Shown here: piece after piece, positions 7,664-17,026 of the stretch | Position numbering within the stretch: position 1 is the first letter of the stretch | How the letters are laid out: each line of letters starts with the position of its first letter | Source: Bacillota bacterium | GTDB taxonomy: Bacteria > Bacillota > Clostridia > DSM-8532 | NCBI GenBank assembly: GCA_023415205.1 | Contig: JAEZLR010000038.1 | Coordinates: forward strand, 1 to 64,000 | Length of the DNA stretch: 64,000 nucleotides | Direction of reading: 5' to 3' | Notes under the pieces: model-generated | Databases searched by the model: none | What the model saw: only the letters and a program-made list of their open reading frames with translations | Told to the model about the DNA's origin: nothing | Program-made: the position numbers and the translations under genes

Positions 7664-8746
7664 ATGGCAAAAAAGTCTATCGTGTTAGTCTTGGTGCTGG
7701 CAATGCTGGCGGTCATTTTATCAGGGTGTGGCCAGGCGACCTCAGGATCGGCTAAGCTTGTTGGCGTTACAATGCCGACAAAATCGCTCCAGAGATGGAA
7801 CGAGGATGGTGCCAATGTTAAGGCCGCTCTGGAAGCAAAAGGGTACAAAGTCGATCTTCAATATGCTGACAACAAACAGGATGTTCAGAATAGCCAGATT
7901 GAAAACCAGATTACCATGGGATGTGATGTTCTCGTTATCGCTTCTATCGATGGCGGCGCATTAGGCGGCGTTCTTAAGCAGGCAAAGGAAGCTAATATCC
8001 CAGTCATTGCTTATGACAGATTGATAACCAACACTGATAAGTGTGACTACTATGCCACATTCGATAACTATGGCGTTGGTAAGATGCAGGGCGAATTTAT
8101 CGTAAGCGCACTCAAGCTTGACAAAGGTGAAAAGGGCCCCTTCTCCATGGAATGCTTCGGTGGTGACCCGGGCGACAATAACGCAACCTTGTTTAACAAG
8201 GGTGCTATGGACGTCCTTCAGCCTTACATAGACAGCGGCGTGCTGGTTGTGAAGTCAGGCCAGACTAAATTCCCGGATCAGATCGCCATTACAAACTGGG
8301 AATCCAAAGGTGCCCAGGACAGAATGGATAACCTCCTGACAGCTTATTATGCAGATAAGAATATCGATGTAGTCCTCTCACCCAATGACAGCCTTGCACA
8401 GGGCATTGTCGCTTCTCTGAAGTCAGCCGGGTACGGTTCATCCTCCAAACCCTTCCCGATTATCACCGGCCAGGACTGCGACAAGATCACTGTGGGACAA
8501 ATTATTCGCGGCGAACAGTCCATGTCTATCTTCAAGGATACAAGAAATCTTGCAAAGCAGGTTATTGCCATGACGGATGCGATACTGGCGGGACAAAAGG
8601 TTCCCACCAATGCCAGCTATAACAATGGCGTGATTGATGTTCCTTCGTTTAACTGTGAAATCCAGTTCGCTAACAAGGACAACTGGAAATCGTTGCTGGT
8701 CGACAGTAAGTATTATGAGTTATCCGATATACCGGATGCAAAGTAA
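7664..8746 (+). CDS. ChvE-like multiple-monosaccharide ABC transporter binding lipoprotein
   Basis: This 360-residue exported lipoprotein has a basic N-terminus, hydrophobic core and lipobox (LSGCG) at about residue 23. The mature part is a type I periplasmic-binding fold: VGVTMPTKSLQRWNEDG, CDVLVIASIDG, VIAYDRLI, and the ChvE-type FGGDPGDNNA segment. It delivers a pentose or hexose to the permease encoded next. ATG 7664 is chosen over ATG 7658 because GGAGG ends at 7656, leaving 7 rather than 1 base of spacing. It heads a transporter operon of binding protein, ATPase and permease. The downstream XylF-like and LytS/YesN genes make D-xylose the most likely ligand, though arabinose or glucose cannot be excluded. 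Confidence 0.9.
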   Translation: MAKKSIVLVLVLAMLAVILSGCGQATSGSAKLVGVTMPTKSLQRWNEDGANVKAALEAKGYKVDLQYADNKQDVQNSQIENQITMGCDVLVIASIDGGALGGVLKQAKEANIPVIAYDRLITNTDKCDYYATFDNYGVGKMQGEFIVSALKLDKGEKGPFSMECFGGDPGDNNATLFNKGAMDVLQPYIDSGVLVVKSGQTKFPDQIAITNWESKGAQDRMDNLLTAYYADKNIDVVLSPNDSLAQGIVASLKSAGYGSSSKPFPIITGQDCDKITVGQIIRGEQSMSIFKDTRNLAKQVIAMTDAILAGQKVPTNASYNNGVIDVPSFNCEIQFANKDNWKSLLVDSKYYELSDIPDAK

Positions 8747-8760
8747 TTGAATATTGGGAG

Positions 8761-8788
8761 ATGGCGGCAGCATAGCTGCCGCCATTTT
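8761..8788 (+). promoter_or_regulatory. Intercistronic stem-loop between binding-protein and ATPase genes
   Basis: A perfect 11-pair stem (ATGGCGGCAGC, loop ATA, GCTGCCGCCAT) is followed by only TTTG. Structures like this after the binding-protein gene often protect the upstream message or give partial termination, which leaves the binding protein in excess. Confidence 0.75.
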
Positions 8789-8837
8789 GAACACCGGGGA
8801 CAGCAAAATCAAAGCTTATATGAAGGAGCCGATAGCA

Positions 8838-10370
8838 TTGGAATATATCCTTAAAATGGAGAATATTACAAAAGAATTCCCTGGCGTCACCGCTCTTAGT
8901 CATGTTACCTTTCAAGTAAGAAAGGGTGAGATCCATGCTCTGGTTGGGGAAAATGGAGCCGGCAAATCCACGCTGATGAATGTTCTGAGCGGTATCTACC
9001 CCCATGGGTCATATACCGGTGCCATCATTTACAAGGGAAAGGAATGCACGTTTAAAAATATACGCGATAGCGAGGCAGCGGGAATTGCCATCATCCACCA
9101 GGAGTTGGCCCTCAGCCCTTTTATGTCCATCGCGGAAAATATTTTTTTGGGTAATGAAAGAGCCAAGGGCGGTGTAATAAACTGGGAAGAGACCAATAAA
9201 GAAGCCACCGGGTTAATGAAGAAGGTGGGCCTTAAAGAAAGCTATACCGCCCAGATAAAAAACATTGGAGTTGGCAAACAGCAGCTTGTGGAGATAGCCA
9301 AGGCACTGTCGAAAAACTGTGAACTGCTTATACTGGATGAACCCACGGCCGCTCTCAATGACGAAGATTCCGATCACCTTCTTGAGCTATTGCAGACTCT
9401 TAATAAAGAGCATGGCATGACGTGCATTATGATTTCTCATAAGCTCCATGAGGTTATAAAAATCGCCAACAGTATAACCGTCCTTCGTGACGGAAAGACG
9501 ATAGAAACGCTGGACAACACCGAGCCTGTCAGTGAAGGGCGCATAATCAAGGGGATGGTAGGCCGCGAGCTTACGGATCGATTCCCCAAGCATACGGCAA
9601 ATACGCGTGAGATAGGCTTTGAAATCAAGAATTGGGTGGTTCATGACCCTCTCAATGAAGAAAGAGTTGTCATTCATAATGTCAATATGCACTTTAGAAA
9701 GGGTGAAATAGTCGGACTTGCCGGACTTATGGGCGCGGGAAGAACAGAGCTTGCTATGAGCGTGTTCGGAAGGGCATATGGTAAAAGGATAAGCGGGACG
9801 CTTATCAAGGATGGCAAGGAGATTACCCTGAATAATATAGGACAGGCAATAGCCAATGGAATAGCTTATGTTACAGAAGATCGAAAAGCGGCCGGATTGG
9901 TGCACATACAGGATATTAAAAGAAATATTACCCTGGCTAATTTGAAAGCCATTACACGGGGCTTTGTGGTAAACGAAGATGAAGAAATCAAAGTGGGCAA
10001 GGATTACAGGGACCGCTTCAACATAAAGTCTTCAAGTGTGTTCCAAAAAGCGGGCAATCTTTCTGGGGGAAACCAGCAGAAGGTGGTGCTCAGCAAATGG
10101 ATATTCGCCTCCCCCGATGTGCTGATTCTTGACGAACCTACCAGAGGAATCGACGTAGGTGCCAAGTATGAGATATACAAGATCATCTTACAGCTAGCGG
10201 AGGCCGGAAAATGCGTCATTATGATCTCTTCGGAGCTGCCTGAAATATTAGGAATTACCGATCGCTTATACATCATCAACGAGGGGCGTGTCGTAGGAGA
10301 AATGAAGACAAGCGAGGCCACCCAGGTGGATATAATGTCCACAATCATAAGAAGTTCAGCGGAGCGCTAG
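8838..10370 (+). CDS. mmsA: Sugar ABC transporter ATP-binding protein, two ATPase domains
   Basis: This 510-residue protein contains tandem ABC domains, as usual for the carbohydrate uptake CUT2 class. The first has Walker A GENGAGKST, a signature in the GVGKQQLVEIAKAL region and Walker B LLILDEPTAA. The second has a degenerate Walker A (GLMGAGRTE), signature LSGGNQQKVVLSKW and LILDEPTRGIDVG. I place the start at TTG 8838, because AAGGAG at 8823-8828 is 9 bases upstream and the protein then begins EYILKMENITKEFPGV as homologues do; the ORF itself is open from 8754 through the hairpin. It energises import with the permease that follows 11 bases later. Confidence 0.92.
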   Translation: MEYILKMENITKEFPGVTALSHVTFQVRKGEIHALVGENGAGKSTLMNVLSGIYPHGSYTGAIIYKGKECTFKNIRDSEAAGIAIIHQELALSPFMSIAENIFLGNERAKGGVINWEETNKEATGLMKKVGLKESYTAQIKNIGVGKQQLVEIAKALSKNCELLILDEPTAALNDEDSDHLLELLQTLNKEHGMTCIMISHKLHEVIKIANSITVLRDGKTIETLDNTEPVSEGRIIKGMVGRELTDRFPKHTANTREIGFEIKNWVVHDPLNEERVVIHNVNMHFRKGEIVGLAGLMGAGRTELAMSVFGRAYGKRISGTLIKDGKEITLNNIGQAIANGIAYVTEDRKAAGLVHIQDIKRNITLANLKAITRGFVVNEDEEIKVGKDYRDRFNIKSSSVFQKAGNLSGGNQQKVVLSKWIFASPDVLILDEPTRGIDVGAKYEIYKIILQLAEAGKCVIMISSELPEILGITDRLYIINEGRVVGEMKTSEATQVDIMSTIIRSSAER

Positions 10371-10381
10371 GGGGAAAAGGT

Positions 10382-11605
10382 ATGAAAAGCATAAAGGAAG
10401 TTATGGACCGTAACATGCGGCAATATGGGATGATTTTTGCCCTGGTCGTTATTGTTATATTTTTCGGGATAGTAACCGAAGGCAAGCTTATCTGGCCGAG
10501 AAACCTGTCGATGCTGGTGCGTCAGAATGCCTATGTGCTGATACTTGCCATAGGGATGATGTTTTGTATTTTGACAGGTGGTAACGTGGACCTTTCGGTG
10601 GGCTCGCTGGTGGCCTTGGTAAGTGCCATGTCGGGGCTGATGTCTACAACCCTTGGTCTACCTACGTGGCTGGCAATCATTATCAGCCTCCTAACGGGGC
10701 TCCTGGCAGGCATATGGCAGGGTTTTTGGATAGCCTATGTCAAGGTTCCGCCATTTATCACGACACTGGCAGGCATGCTTGTTTTCCGTGGGCTTAATAA
10801 CATCATATTGAACGGAAAAACCTTACCACTTGATGGTTTATATATTACTATCGGGACCGGCTCGGTTCCCGATATCGCTCCCAAAACCGTTCGAGACTTT
10901 TTACATATTGGTGATTTGCTGCAGCTAGAGAATAAGCCTGAGTTTTTGAATGTGACCATGCTTATTGTGGGGCTTGCCTTATCCATTTGTTATGTTCTGT
11001 TTGTGATTGTCAACCGGAAAAGTAAAATAATACGCGGCTATGAAGTAGCCTCCTTAAATTCGGTCATTGCAAAGGCCATTGCATTCTTTATTGTCATTAA
11101 CATTTTCGCTTACTGGCTGGCCATGGATGATGGCTTACCCATCATGCTGATTTTACTGGCCGCTTTATATGCCATATATACTTTTATAGCCACTAAGACC
11201 ATACCGGGGCGCCATGTTTACGCAATGGGAGGTAATATCAAGGCGGCAGAGCTTTCCGGGGTCAATACCAAGAAAATGATGTTCCTTGTCTATTCGAATA
11301 TGGGTCTTTTGGCAGGAGTTGCAGCCGTGGTCACTGCAGGAAGATCAATGGCTGCTTCGCCCAATGTGGGAGCAAACTTTGAGCTTGATGCCATAGGTGC
11401 GTGTTTTATAGGCGGTGCCTCCGCATACGGTGGCATAGGAACCATTTGGGGAGCTGTTGTAGGTGCTTTTATTATGGGAGTTATGAACAACGGCATGTCT
11501 ATTATTGGACTAAACGTCTTTTTACAGTCTGTGGCAAAAGGGCTGGTGGTATTGTTCGCCGTTGCATTTGATATGTACTCCAAATCCAAGTCCAGGCTAA
11601 GCTAG
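10382..11605 (+). CDS. mmsB: Sugar ABC transporter permease
   Basis: This 407-residue protein has about ten membrane helices and belongs to the BPD_transp_2 (ribose/xylose type) permease family. LILAIGMMFCILTGGNVDLSVGSLVAL is the characteristic GG.DLSVG segment, and IGACFIGGASAYGGIGTIWGAVVGAFIMGVMNNGM is the conserved cytoplasmic-loop region that contacts the ATPase. It resembles GguB/MmsB and XylH. It starts 11 bases after the ATPase gene, with a GGGGGAAAAGG ribosome site, and is followed by a terminator that separates the importer from the sensing genes. It almost certainly forms a complex with the two preceding products. Confidence 0.92.
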   Translation: MKSIKEVMDRNMRQYGMIFALVVIVIFFGIVTEGKLIWPRNLSMLVRQNAYVLILAIGMMFCILTGGNVDLSVGSLVALVSAMSGLMSTTLGLPTWLAIIISLLTGLLAGIWQGFWIAYVKVPPFITTLAGMLVFRGLNNIILNGKTLPLDGLYITIGTGSVPDIAPKTVRDFLHIGDLLQLENKPEFLNVTMLIVGLALSICYVLFVIVNRKSKIIRGYEVASLNSVIAKAIAFFIVINIFAYWLAMDDGLPIMLILLAALYAIYTFIATKTIPGRHVYAMGGNIKAAELSGVNTKKMMFLVYSNMGLLAGVAAVVTAGRSMAASPNVGANFELDAIGACFIGGASAYGGIGTIWGAVVGAFIMGVMNNGMSIIGLNVFLQSVAKGLVVLFAVAFDMYSKSKSRLS

Positions 11606-11629
11606 GCTTCAATCAAGGTTTGGTACGAG

Positions 11630-11656
11630 GCACTAGGCATAGGCTTAGTGCTTTTT
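11630..11656 (+). terminator. Terminator after the sugar transporter operon
   Basis: GCACTA and TAGTGC arms with a 10-base loop are followed by TTTTTA. A new promoter for the sensing genes lies just downstream. Confidence 0.7.
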
Positions 11657-11687
11657 ATATACATAATTTATTTATTAGTCCTATTTA

Positions 11688-11696
11688 TGGTATAAT
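11688..11696 (+). promoter_or_regulatory. Extended -10 promoter of the xylFII-lytS-yesN genes
   Basis: TGG-TATAAT matches an extended -10 (TGnTATAAT). No good -35 is visible, as expected for this class. ATG 11749 lies 52 bases downstream. Confidence 0.6.
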
Positions 11697-11748
11697 GAAT
11701 AATGATTTCAAACAAGTTCGCAGACCCCGTTCAAAGGGGGGTGACGAA

Positions 11749-12759
11749 ATGAAATGGCTGTATAAAATATCATTAGCGCTTCTGATTGCCACTGTGGTTA
11801 CATCTGCGGCTGTGGCCGCATACTATTTTAGCAGGATCAATAAGGGCTATGATAAAAATGCTACAAATGTTTTTGGTGAGAATCCAAAGTATCATTTCTC
11901 CTTGATTTTAGATTCCGGAGACGATGAATATTGGCAGAGTTTTAAAGAAGGGGTCTTTGAAGCCGGAAAAGTTCACAACGCCGCCATTGAATACAACCCC
12001 ATATCCGACCCGGACGGCATTGACAAGACGATAGAGTATATCAATATTGCCAGCAAATCTAGGGTTGACGGCATTATTGTAAACGGTGAAAATTCAACCG
12101 AGTATTCGGAGGCAATTAAACAAGCGGGCAAGTCTGGAATCCACATTGTCGTGGGACAGGCGGAGTCTATAGACAGCAGTAGGCTTTCCTATGTGGGAAA
12201 TAATTTTTATGATTATGGAGTAAAAGCGGCAAAGCTCATTTCTCAAATATCGGGCAAGGATCCGCAAATCAATCTGGCGGTAATCCTGTCTAATTCAAGC
12301 CGAAGCAGGGCTGACAAGACTGTCATGTCTCAGAGTGATATTATGATGAGCGGCATAACCAGTATCATTGAAAGTGAGAAAAAGATAAAGCTGCTATGCA
12401 CCTTATATAGGAATAGCGATCTTCTTGGAGCAGAGGATCTGACGAGGGACATATTAACCCAGTATACGGATGTGGATGTGATATTCTGCACAAATGCCAA
12501 GGATACGGTAGCCGCCGCGCGGGTCATCGTCGAACGTAATCTGGTGGGAGAAGTGGTTATTGTCGGCACGGGCATCACCGATGAGATCAAGTATTATATT
12601 AAAAAAGGGATCCTCTTCGGCGTACTGGACAGAAATGGGTATAACGCTGGATACAAGAGCGTAGAAATATTGTGCGAAAGTGTCGGAGATTCATTTCAAT
12701 CAAGTTATATCAACATCCCCATGGATATCTATACAGCCATAAATATTGATCAAAAATAA
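11749..12759 (+). CDS. Membrane-anchored sugar-binding sensor protein (XylFII-like)
   Basis: The 336-residue product begins with an uncleaved-looking signal anchor (residues 6-27, LYKISLALLIATVVTSAAVAAYYF) and no lipobox Cys. A type I sugar-binding fold follows (FSLILDSGDDEYWQSFKEG; VDGIIVNGENSTEY; NLAVILSNSSRSRADK). In clostridia, XylFII proteins of this build bind D-xylose and form a complex with the LytS kinase to signal through YesN. Gene order here (anchored binder, LytS/YesM kinase, YesN regulator) is the same. Start ATG 11749 follows AAGGGGGG; the longer ORF from 11620 lacks a ribosome site. Ligand identity is inferred from context. Confidence 0.8.
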   Translation: MKWLYKISLALLIATVVTSAAVAAYYFSRINKGYDKNATNVFGENPKYHFSLILDSGDDEYWQSFKEGVFEAGKVHNAAIEYNPISDPDGIDKTIEYINIASKSRVDGIIVNGENSTEYSEAIKQAGKSGIHIVVGQAESIDSSRLSYVGNNFYDYGVKAAKLISQISGKDPQINLAVILSNSSRSRADKTVMSQSDIMMSGITSIIESEKKIKLLCTLYRNSDLLGAEDLTRDILTQYTDVDVIFCTNAKDTVAAARVIVERNLVGEVVIVGTGITDEIKYYIKKGILFGVLDRNGYNAGYKSVEILCESVGDSFQSSYINIPMDIYTAINIDQK

Positions 12760-12778
12760 ATGAAGAGTTATAAAGGCT

Positions 12779-14266
12779 ATGAAAAAATTTTGGAGCAGGA
12801 TGTTCAACAGCATAAAGTCCAGGATTATTGCAGTTTTTGTTCTGACTATGATTTTAGCCAGTGCAGCCAGCATTTTTATTCTGGGATTATCCAGCAACAT
12901 CATTGAAAAGATGGATGATATGTTTGCTGCCAATGTGGAGATTGAGAACTTCCTGAGGGATATGCAAGACGTCAATACCAACCTGACGAATTACCTTGTT
13001 ACCTCCGACTCGGACAGCTTGCTCAACTATTATCGATACAAGGATGTTTTCAGCGAGAAGGCCAAGAGCATGTTTTACCAGTTGCAGGGGATATATAGCC
13101 AGAATGATCTGATTTACAAGGATATCGCCTACATGGTCGATTCCTATTTCAATGAGGCGGAAGCGGCAGTAAAGGCTAAAAGAATGGATAACGCCGATGA
13201 ATATATCACCCGGTATGCTGAAGCGAACAAGATTACCGGATATATCCGAACCTATACTGATCGATTGAACCTGAACATTCTCAATATCAATACCAACCAA
13301 TACCAGGATATGTCCGAGAACCTAAACAAGCTGCGAACAGCCAACCTGATACTCATCATATCGGTAATACTGCTCAATGTGCTTGTGATTTCCTATATGA
13401 CCTATAATATGACTAAGCCGATTATCAAGCTTGCCCATTCGGCGGAGGAAATATCCAAGGGCAATTTTGACGCAGAGGATATTGAGGTGCATTCACAGGA
13501 CGAGCTTAGCATCATGGCAAACGCATTTAATGGAATGAAGCATAGCTTGAGAAATCATATTCGTGAGTTGCACAACAAGGCTGACACTGAATCACAGCTT
13601 CTGGAGCAGCAGATAGAAAATTTAAGGATGCAATCGCTGCTAGTAGATGCGGAGATGAAAGCGCTACAAATGCAGATAAATCCGCACTTTCTTTTTAATA
13701 CACTGAATGCAGGGGTTCAGCTTGCCATGATTGAGGGAGCCGACAGGACATCCACCTTTCTTGATAATATGGCCATGATATTCAGATACAATGTTAAAAG
13801 CCTGGACAGAAAGGTCAGGATTAAGGACGAAATAGATACCATAAGGGCCTATGAGGATCTCTTCTTCGTGCGATTCGGAGATATTATCAGATTTGAGTAC
13901 CACATTGATTCAAGTCTGCTGGACCTTGTGGTTCCACCTCTGATTGTCCAGCCCTTGGTGGAGAATGCCACGATTCATGGGATAGGAAACCTGGAGCGGG
14001 GAGGCGTGATAAATATCTCCCTTGAAAAAAGCGATGGGAGGGTTAGAATAGGTGTCCAGGACAATGGGGCCGGGATGAGCGAAGAAACAAGGCAGCAGAT
14101 ATTGGGATGCCAAAGGTTTGAAAGCGAAATATCCGGGCAGGCAACAGGGATCGGAATATATAACGTGGTGCAGAGGCTGAAGCTGTTTTTTAATTGTGAA
14201 GATGTCATAGAAGTGATGAGCGCTCCGGGTAAAGGCACAAAGGTAGTTCTAAAAATACCGTCCTAA
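12779..14266 (+). CDS. LytS/YesM-type sensor histidine kinase
   Basis: This 495-residue protein has two membrane helices (about residues 16-36 and 190-212) flanking an extracytoplasmic helical domain, a HAMP region (NMTKPIIKLAHSAEEIS), a coiled-coil linker, and a His_kinase domain with the phospho-acceptor in QINPHFLFNTLN (His303). The ATPase lobe has VPPLIVQPLVENATIHG and DNGAGM. This is the YesM/LytS subclass. It starts 19 bases after the anchored binding protein and 33 bases before the response-regulator ORF; by analogy with XylFII-LytS its outer domain would contact the sugar-loaded binder. The ribosome site is weak, which suggests translational coupling. Confidence 0.9.
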   Translation: MKKFWSRMFNSIKSRIIAVFVLTMILASAASIFILGLSSNIIEKMDDMFAANVEIENFLRDMQDVNTNLTNYLVTSDSDSLLNYYRYKDVFSEKAKSMFYQLQGIYSQNDLIYKDIAYMVDSYFNEAEAAVKAKRMDNADEYITRYAEANKITGYIRTYTDRLNLNILNINTNQYQDMSENLNKLRTANLILIISVILLNVLVISYMTYNMTKPIIKLAHSAEEISKGNFDAEDIEVHSQDELSIMANAFNGMKHSLRNHIRELHNKADTESQLLEQQIENLRMQSLLVDAEMKALQMQINPHFLFNTLNAGVQLAMIEGADRTSTFLDNMAMIFRYNVKSLDRKVRIKDEIDTIRAYEDLFFVRFGDIIRFEYHIDSSLLDLVVPPLIVQPLVENATIHGIGNLERGGVINISLEKSDGRVRIGVQDNGAGMSEETRQQILGCQRFESEISGQATGIGIYNVVQRLKLFFNCEDVIEVMSAPGKGTKVVLKIPS

Positions 14267-14311
14267 AAACCCATTCGACATTTTGAAAAATCGAAGAAGG
14301 TGGTGATTCTT

Positions 14312-15898
14312 GTGTATAGCCTTATGGTTTGTGATGATGAGCAGATAATGATTGAATCCGTACGGCACATCGTAGAAAAAGAGTTTAGCAACATAAGAAT
14401 TGTGGAAACGGCAAGATCCGGGAGAGAAGCGATTGAGAAAACGTTGGTGACCAGGCCGGATATCCTTTTAACGGATATAAAGATGCCGGGTATAAACGGC
14501 CTTGATGCAATTAAAGAAATAAAAAAGGTCCATAGCGATGTGAAGATTGTCATCGTTTCTGTGTATGAATTTTTTGAATACGCAAAGCAGGCCGTTGAGC
14601 TGGGGGTCAGTGAATATCTGATAAAACCCGTAAAAAAGGAGAGGCTTGGGGATGCCTTACATAGAATAATGGCCCAGCTTGATGCTGAAAGACGCAAATA
14701 TAGCTGGGAGCTTGAAGCCAAGGAAAGAATAGAAAAAATGCTATCCGCCGTGGAACACAGCTTTATCTATTCCTTGCTTTTCAATCAGGTGAGAAAAAAT
14801 GATATAACCCTGTATAAAAGGGAGTTTTTTGATATAGATAACGAGACGGGCTTTACTTTTGTAGCCCTGTTTAACAAAAAAGGTAAAAACGGGGGTTACG
14901 AGGATCAGTTGCAGGATAGCCTCGATCTTCAAGAAATCTATACCTTTTTCAAAGATAATCTAAAGTACAGATGGAAGTGCATCGTAGGCCCTGTCATGCT
15001 GGACAGGGTTGTGGTCTATGTCGCTCAAAGTATTGATGATCTGTATCAGCAGAGAGTGCAGTCTATCGCTTGCATTGAAGAAATCATGCACTTATTGGAG
15101 GCAAGACATAGTATTGAGTTTAAGGTAGGGATAGGTAGAATCCACAAGGACCAGGATATCATGATATCCTATCAGGAAGCTTTAAGAGCCCTCAACTGCA
15201 ATGAAGGCGGCAGGATCGTGCATATTGATGATATTGCTCCCAATATCTATGATGTGGGATATGACATTGTGACGGAGGAACATAAGCTGATCATCGGCCT
15301 TGAAAACGGAGACGTGCAAAAATGCCTGACGATTTTGTCTGATATCTTTCGTAAATACCCCAATTTTTTCGAACAGGAGAATATTCATTACAGAATAATT
15401 GAAATGATGGCAGCGGTTCGACGGGTGGCAACGGAAAACGGAATTAAGGACAATATCGAGGCCGGGTGTTATATTAAAAGGATTTTATGCTGTAAGTCCA
15501 GCGAAGAGTTTGAGCAGTTATGTACAGAGGAAATAAGGCAGATAGCCTGTGAAATAAGCGTCAGGAAAAAGTGCAATATCGGAAAAATAGTTGAAAGGAC
15601 GACGCAGCTCATAAGCGAAAGGTTCAACCAGGATCTGAGCTTAGATGACATATCCAAGGAGCTGCATATCAGCCCTCAATATTTAAGTCGGCTATATAAA
15701 AACGAAACCGGTGAGAATTTCATCGAAAGATTGACGACTATACGCATTGAAAATGCGAAAAAGCTCATGAGGGAAAGCAAATATTCCATCAAGGAGATCT
15801 GCTACATGTCGGGGTACTGCGATCCCAATTATTTCAGCAAACTGTTCAAAAAGCATGTGGGAATATCTCCGACCGACTTCCAAAACAAATTTAGGTAG
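14312..15898 (+). CDS. yesN: YesN-type response regulator with AraC DNA-binding domain
   Basis: This 528-residue regulator has an N-terminal receiver domain (MVCDDEQ acidic pair, phospho-acceptor Asp55 in LLTDIKMPG, Lys in YLIKPVKKER), a middle helical region and a C-terminal AraC double helix-turn-helix (LSLDDISKELHISPQYLSRLYK and IKEICYMSGYCDPNYFSKLFK). I use GTG 14312, 8 bases after AAGGTGG; the ORF can be extended to GTG 14300. It is the partner of the kinase just upstream and most likely activates the sugar importer at 7.6-11.6 kb and possibly the XylF-like gene downstream. Target sites were not identified with confidence. Confidence 0.9.
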   Translation: MYSLMVCDDEQIMIESVRHIVEKEFSNIRIVETARSGREAIEKTLVTRPDILLTDIKMPGINGLDAIKEIKKVHSDVKIVIVSVYEFFEYAKQAVELGVSEYLIKPVKKERLGDALHRIMAQLDAERRKYSWELEAKERIEKMLSAVEHSFIYSLLFNQVRKNDITLYKREFFDIDNETGFTFVALFNKKGKNGGYEDQLQDSLDLQEIYTFFKDNLKYRWKCIVGPVMLDRVVVYVAQSIDDLYQQRVQSIACIEEIMHLLEARHSIEFKVGIGRIHKDQDIMISYQEALRALNCNEGGRIVHIDDIAPNIYDVGYDIVTEEHKLIIGLENGDVQKCLTILSDIFRKYPNFFEQENIHYRIIEMMAAVRRVATENGIKDNIEAGCYIKRILCCKSSEEFEQLCTEEIRQIACEISVRKKCNIGKIVERTTQLISERFNQDLSLDDISKELHISPQYLSRLYKNETGENFIERLTTIRIENAKKLMRESKYSIKEICYMSGYCDPNYFSKLFKKHVGISPTDFQNKFR

Positions 15899-15960
15899 GA
15901 TGTTTGGCGCCAGAGGTGCAATCACCAATAAAGCATCCAAGTGATTGAGAGGTTTTTGTC

Positions 15961-16983
15961 ATGAAGAAAAGAGTGGCGCTGTCTTTGGCGGTGCTTTTAA
16001 TGATTCTATATGGCTGCGGGTCGGACAAGTCATCCAGTCATGAGGATAATGGAGTGAAAATAGGGTTTATCTATGAAACGATGACGGTGGAAAGGTGGCA
16101 GCGGGATAGAGATATCTTCGTAGCAAAGGCGGAAAATCTGGGGGCAGAGGTCATAGTGAAGGATGCGTATGAGGACAGTGACCGTCAAAGAGAGATCGGT
16201 ATCGCAATGATCAAGGAAGGGGTGGATGTACTTGTCATTGTTGCTTTTGATAAGGACAGCCTCAAAGAACTTGTCAAATATGCCCACAACCATGATGTTA
16301 AGGTGATTGCCTATGACCGCATGATGAGGGATGTGGATATTGACTTTTATCTGTCCTTTGATAACACGGAAGTAGGCCGTATGATGGGTCAATCCGCTAC
16401 AGAAAAGGTACCTAAAGGGAATTACCTGATCATCAACGGTTCCCAAAGGGACAATAATTCCTTTATGTTAAACGAGGGCTATTACAGCGTGCTTAAGCCG
16501 CTCATTGACAAAGGCGATATCAATATCCTGGGTGAGACCTGGATAGATGACTGGCGGGATGAAGGTTCGTATGACTATGTCAGTAAGGTGCTCAACAGCG
16601 GAGCGGAGGTGGATGCAATCATCGCAGCCAATGATCAGCTCGCAAAGGGAGCAATAACAGCTTTGAGCGAAAACAGGCTTGCAGGAAAGGTATTTGTAAC
16701 GGGGCAGGACGCCGAACTGGGTGCTTGCCAAAGAATCGTTGAAGGGACACAGGGTTCCACAGTTTATAAGCCTATTAATATCCTTGCGCAGGGAGCGGCC
16801 GAGATTGCTGTAAAAATGGCAAAGAATGAAGATATAGGCCCCTTCGATGAAATGTCCAACGGAACGTTTTCGGTTCGCTGTAAGATTTATAAGCCCCAGC
16901 TTGTAACAAAGGATAATATAGATGATACGGTCATAAAGGACGGTTTTTTTACGGCCGAGCAGGTCTATATACACGTTCCGTAG
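15961..16983 (+). CDS. xylF: XylF-like D-xylose-binding lipoprotein
   Basis: This 340-residue lipoprotein (lipobox LYGCG at about residue 19) is closer to classical XylF than the ChvE-like protein upstream: VERWQRDRDIFVAKAENLGA, VIAYDRMMRDVDIDFYLSFDN, NYLIINGSQRDNN and FVTGQDAELGACQRI are near-identical in layout to xylose-binding proteins. It would bind xylose outside the membrane and either feed the upstream permease or act in sensing. It follows yesN by 62 bases with a GAGAGG ribosome site. Two binding lipoproteins and one anchored sensor around a single permease is unusual and suggests a division between transport and perception. Confidence 0.88.
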   Translation: MKKRVALSLAVLLMILYGCGSDKSSSHEDNGVKIGFIYETMTVERWQRDRDIFVAKAENLGAEVIVKDAYEDSDRQREIGIAMIKEGVDVLVIVAFDKDSLKELVKYAHNHDVKVIAYDRMMRDVDIDFYLSFDNTEVGRMMGQSATEKVPKGNYLIINGSQRDNNSFMLNEGYYSVLKPLIDKGDINILGETWIDDWRDEGSYDYVSKVLNSGAEVDAIIAANDQLAKGAITALSENRLAGKVFVTGQDAELGACQRIVEGTQGSTVYKPINILAQGAAEIAVKMAKNEDIGPFDEMSNGTFSVRCKIYKPQLVTKDNIDDTVIKDGFFTAEQVYIHVP

Positions 16984-17026
16984 ATAGTTAATGTTAAAAG
17001 CTCGCCTTACCCTTGAGTCCGGGTGC

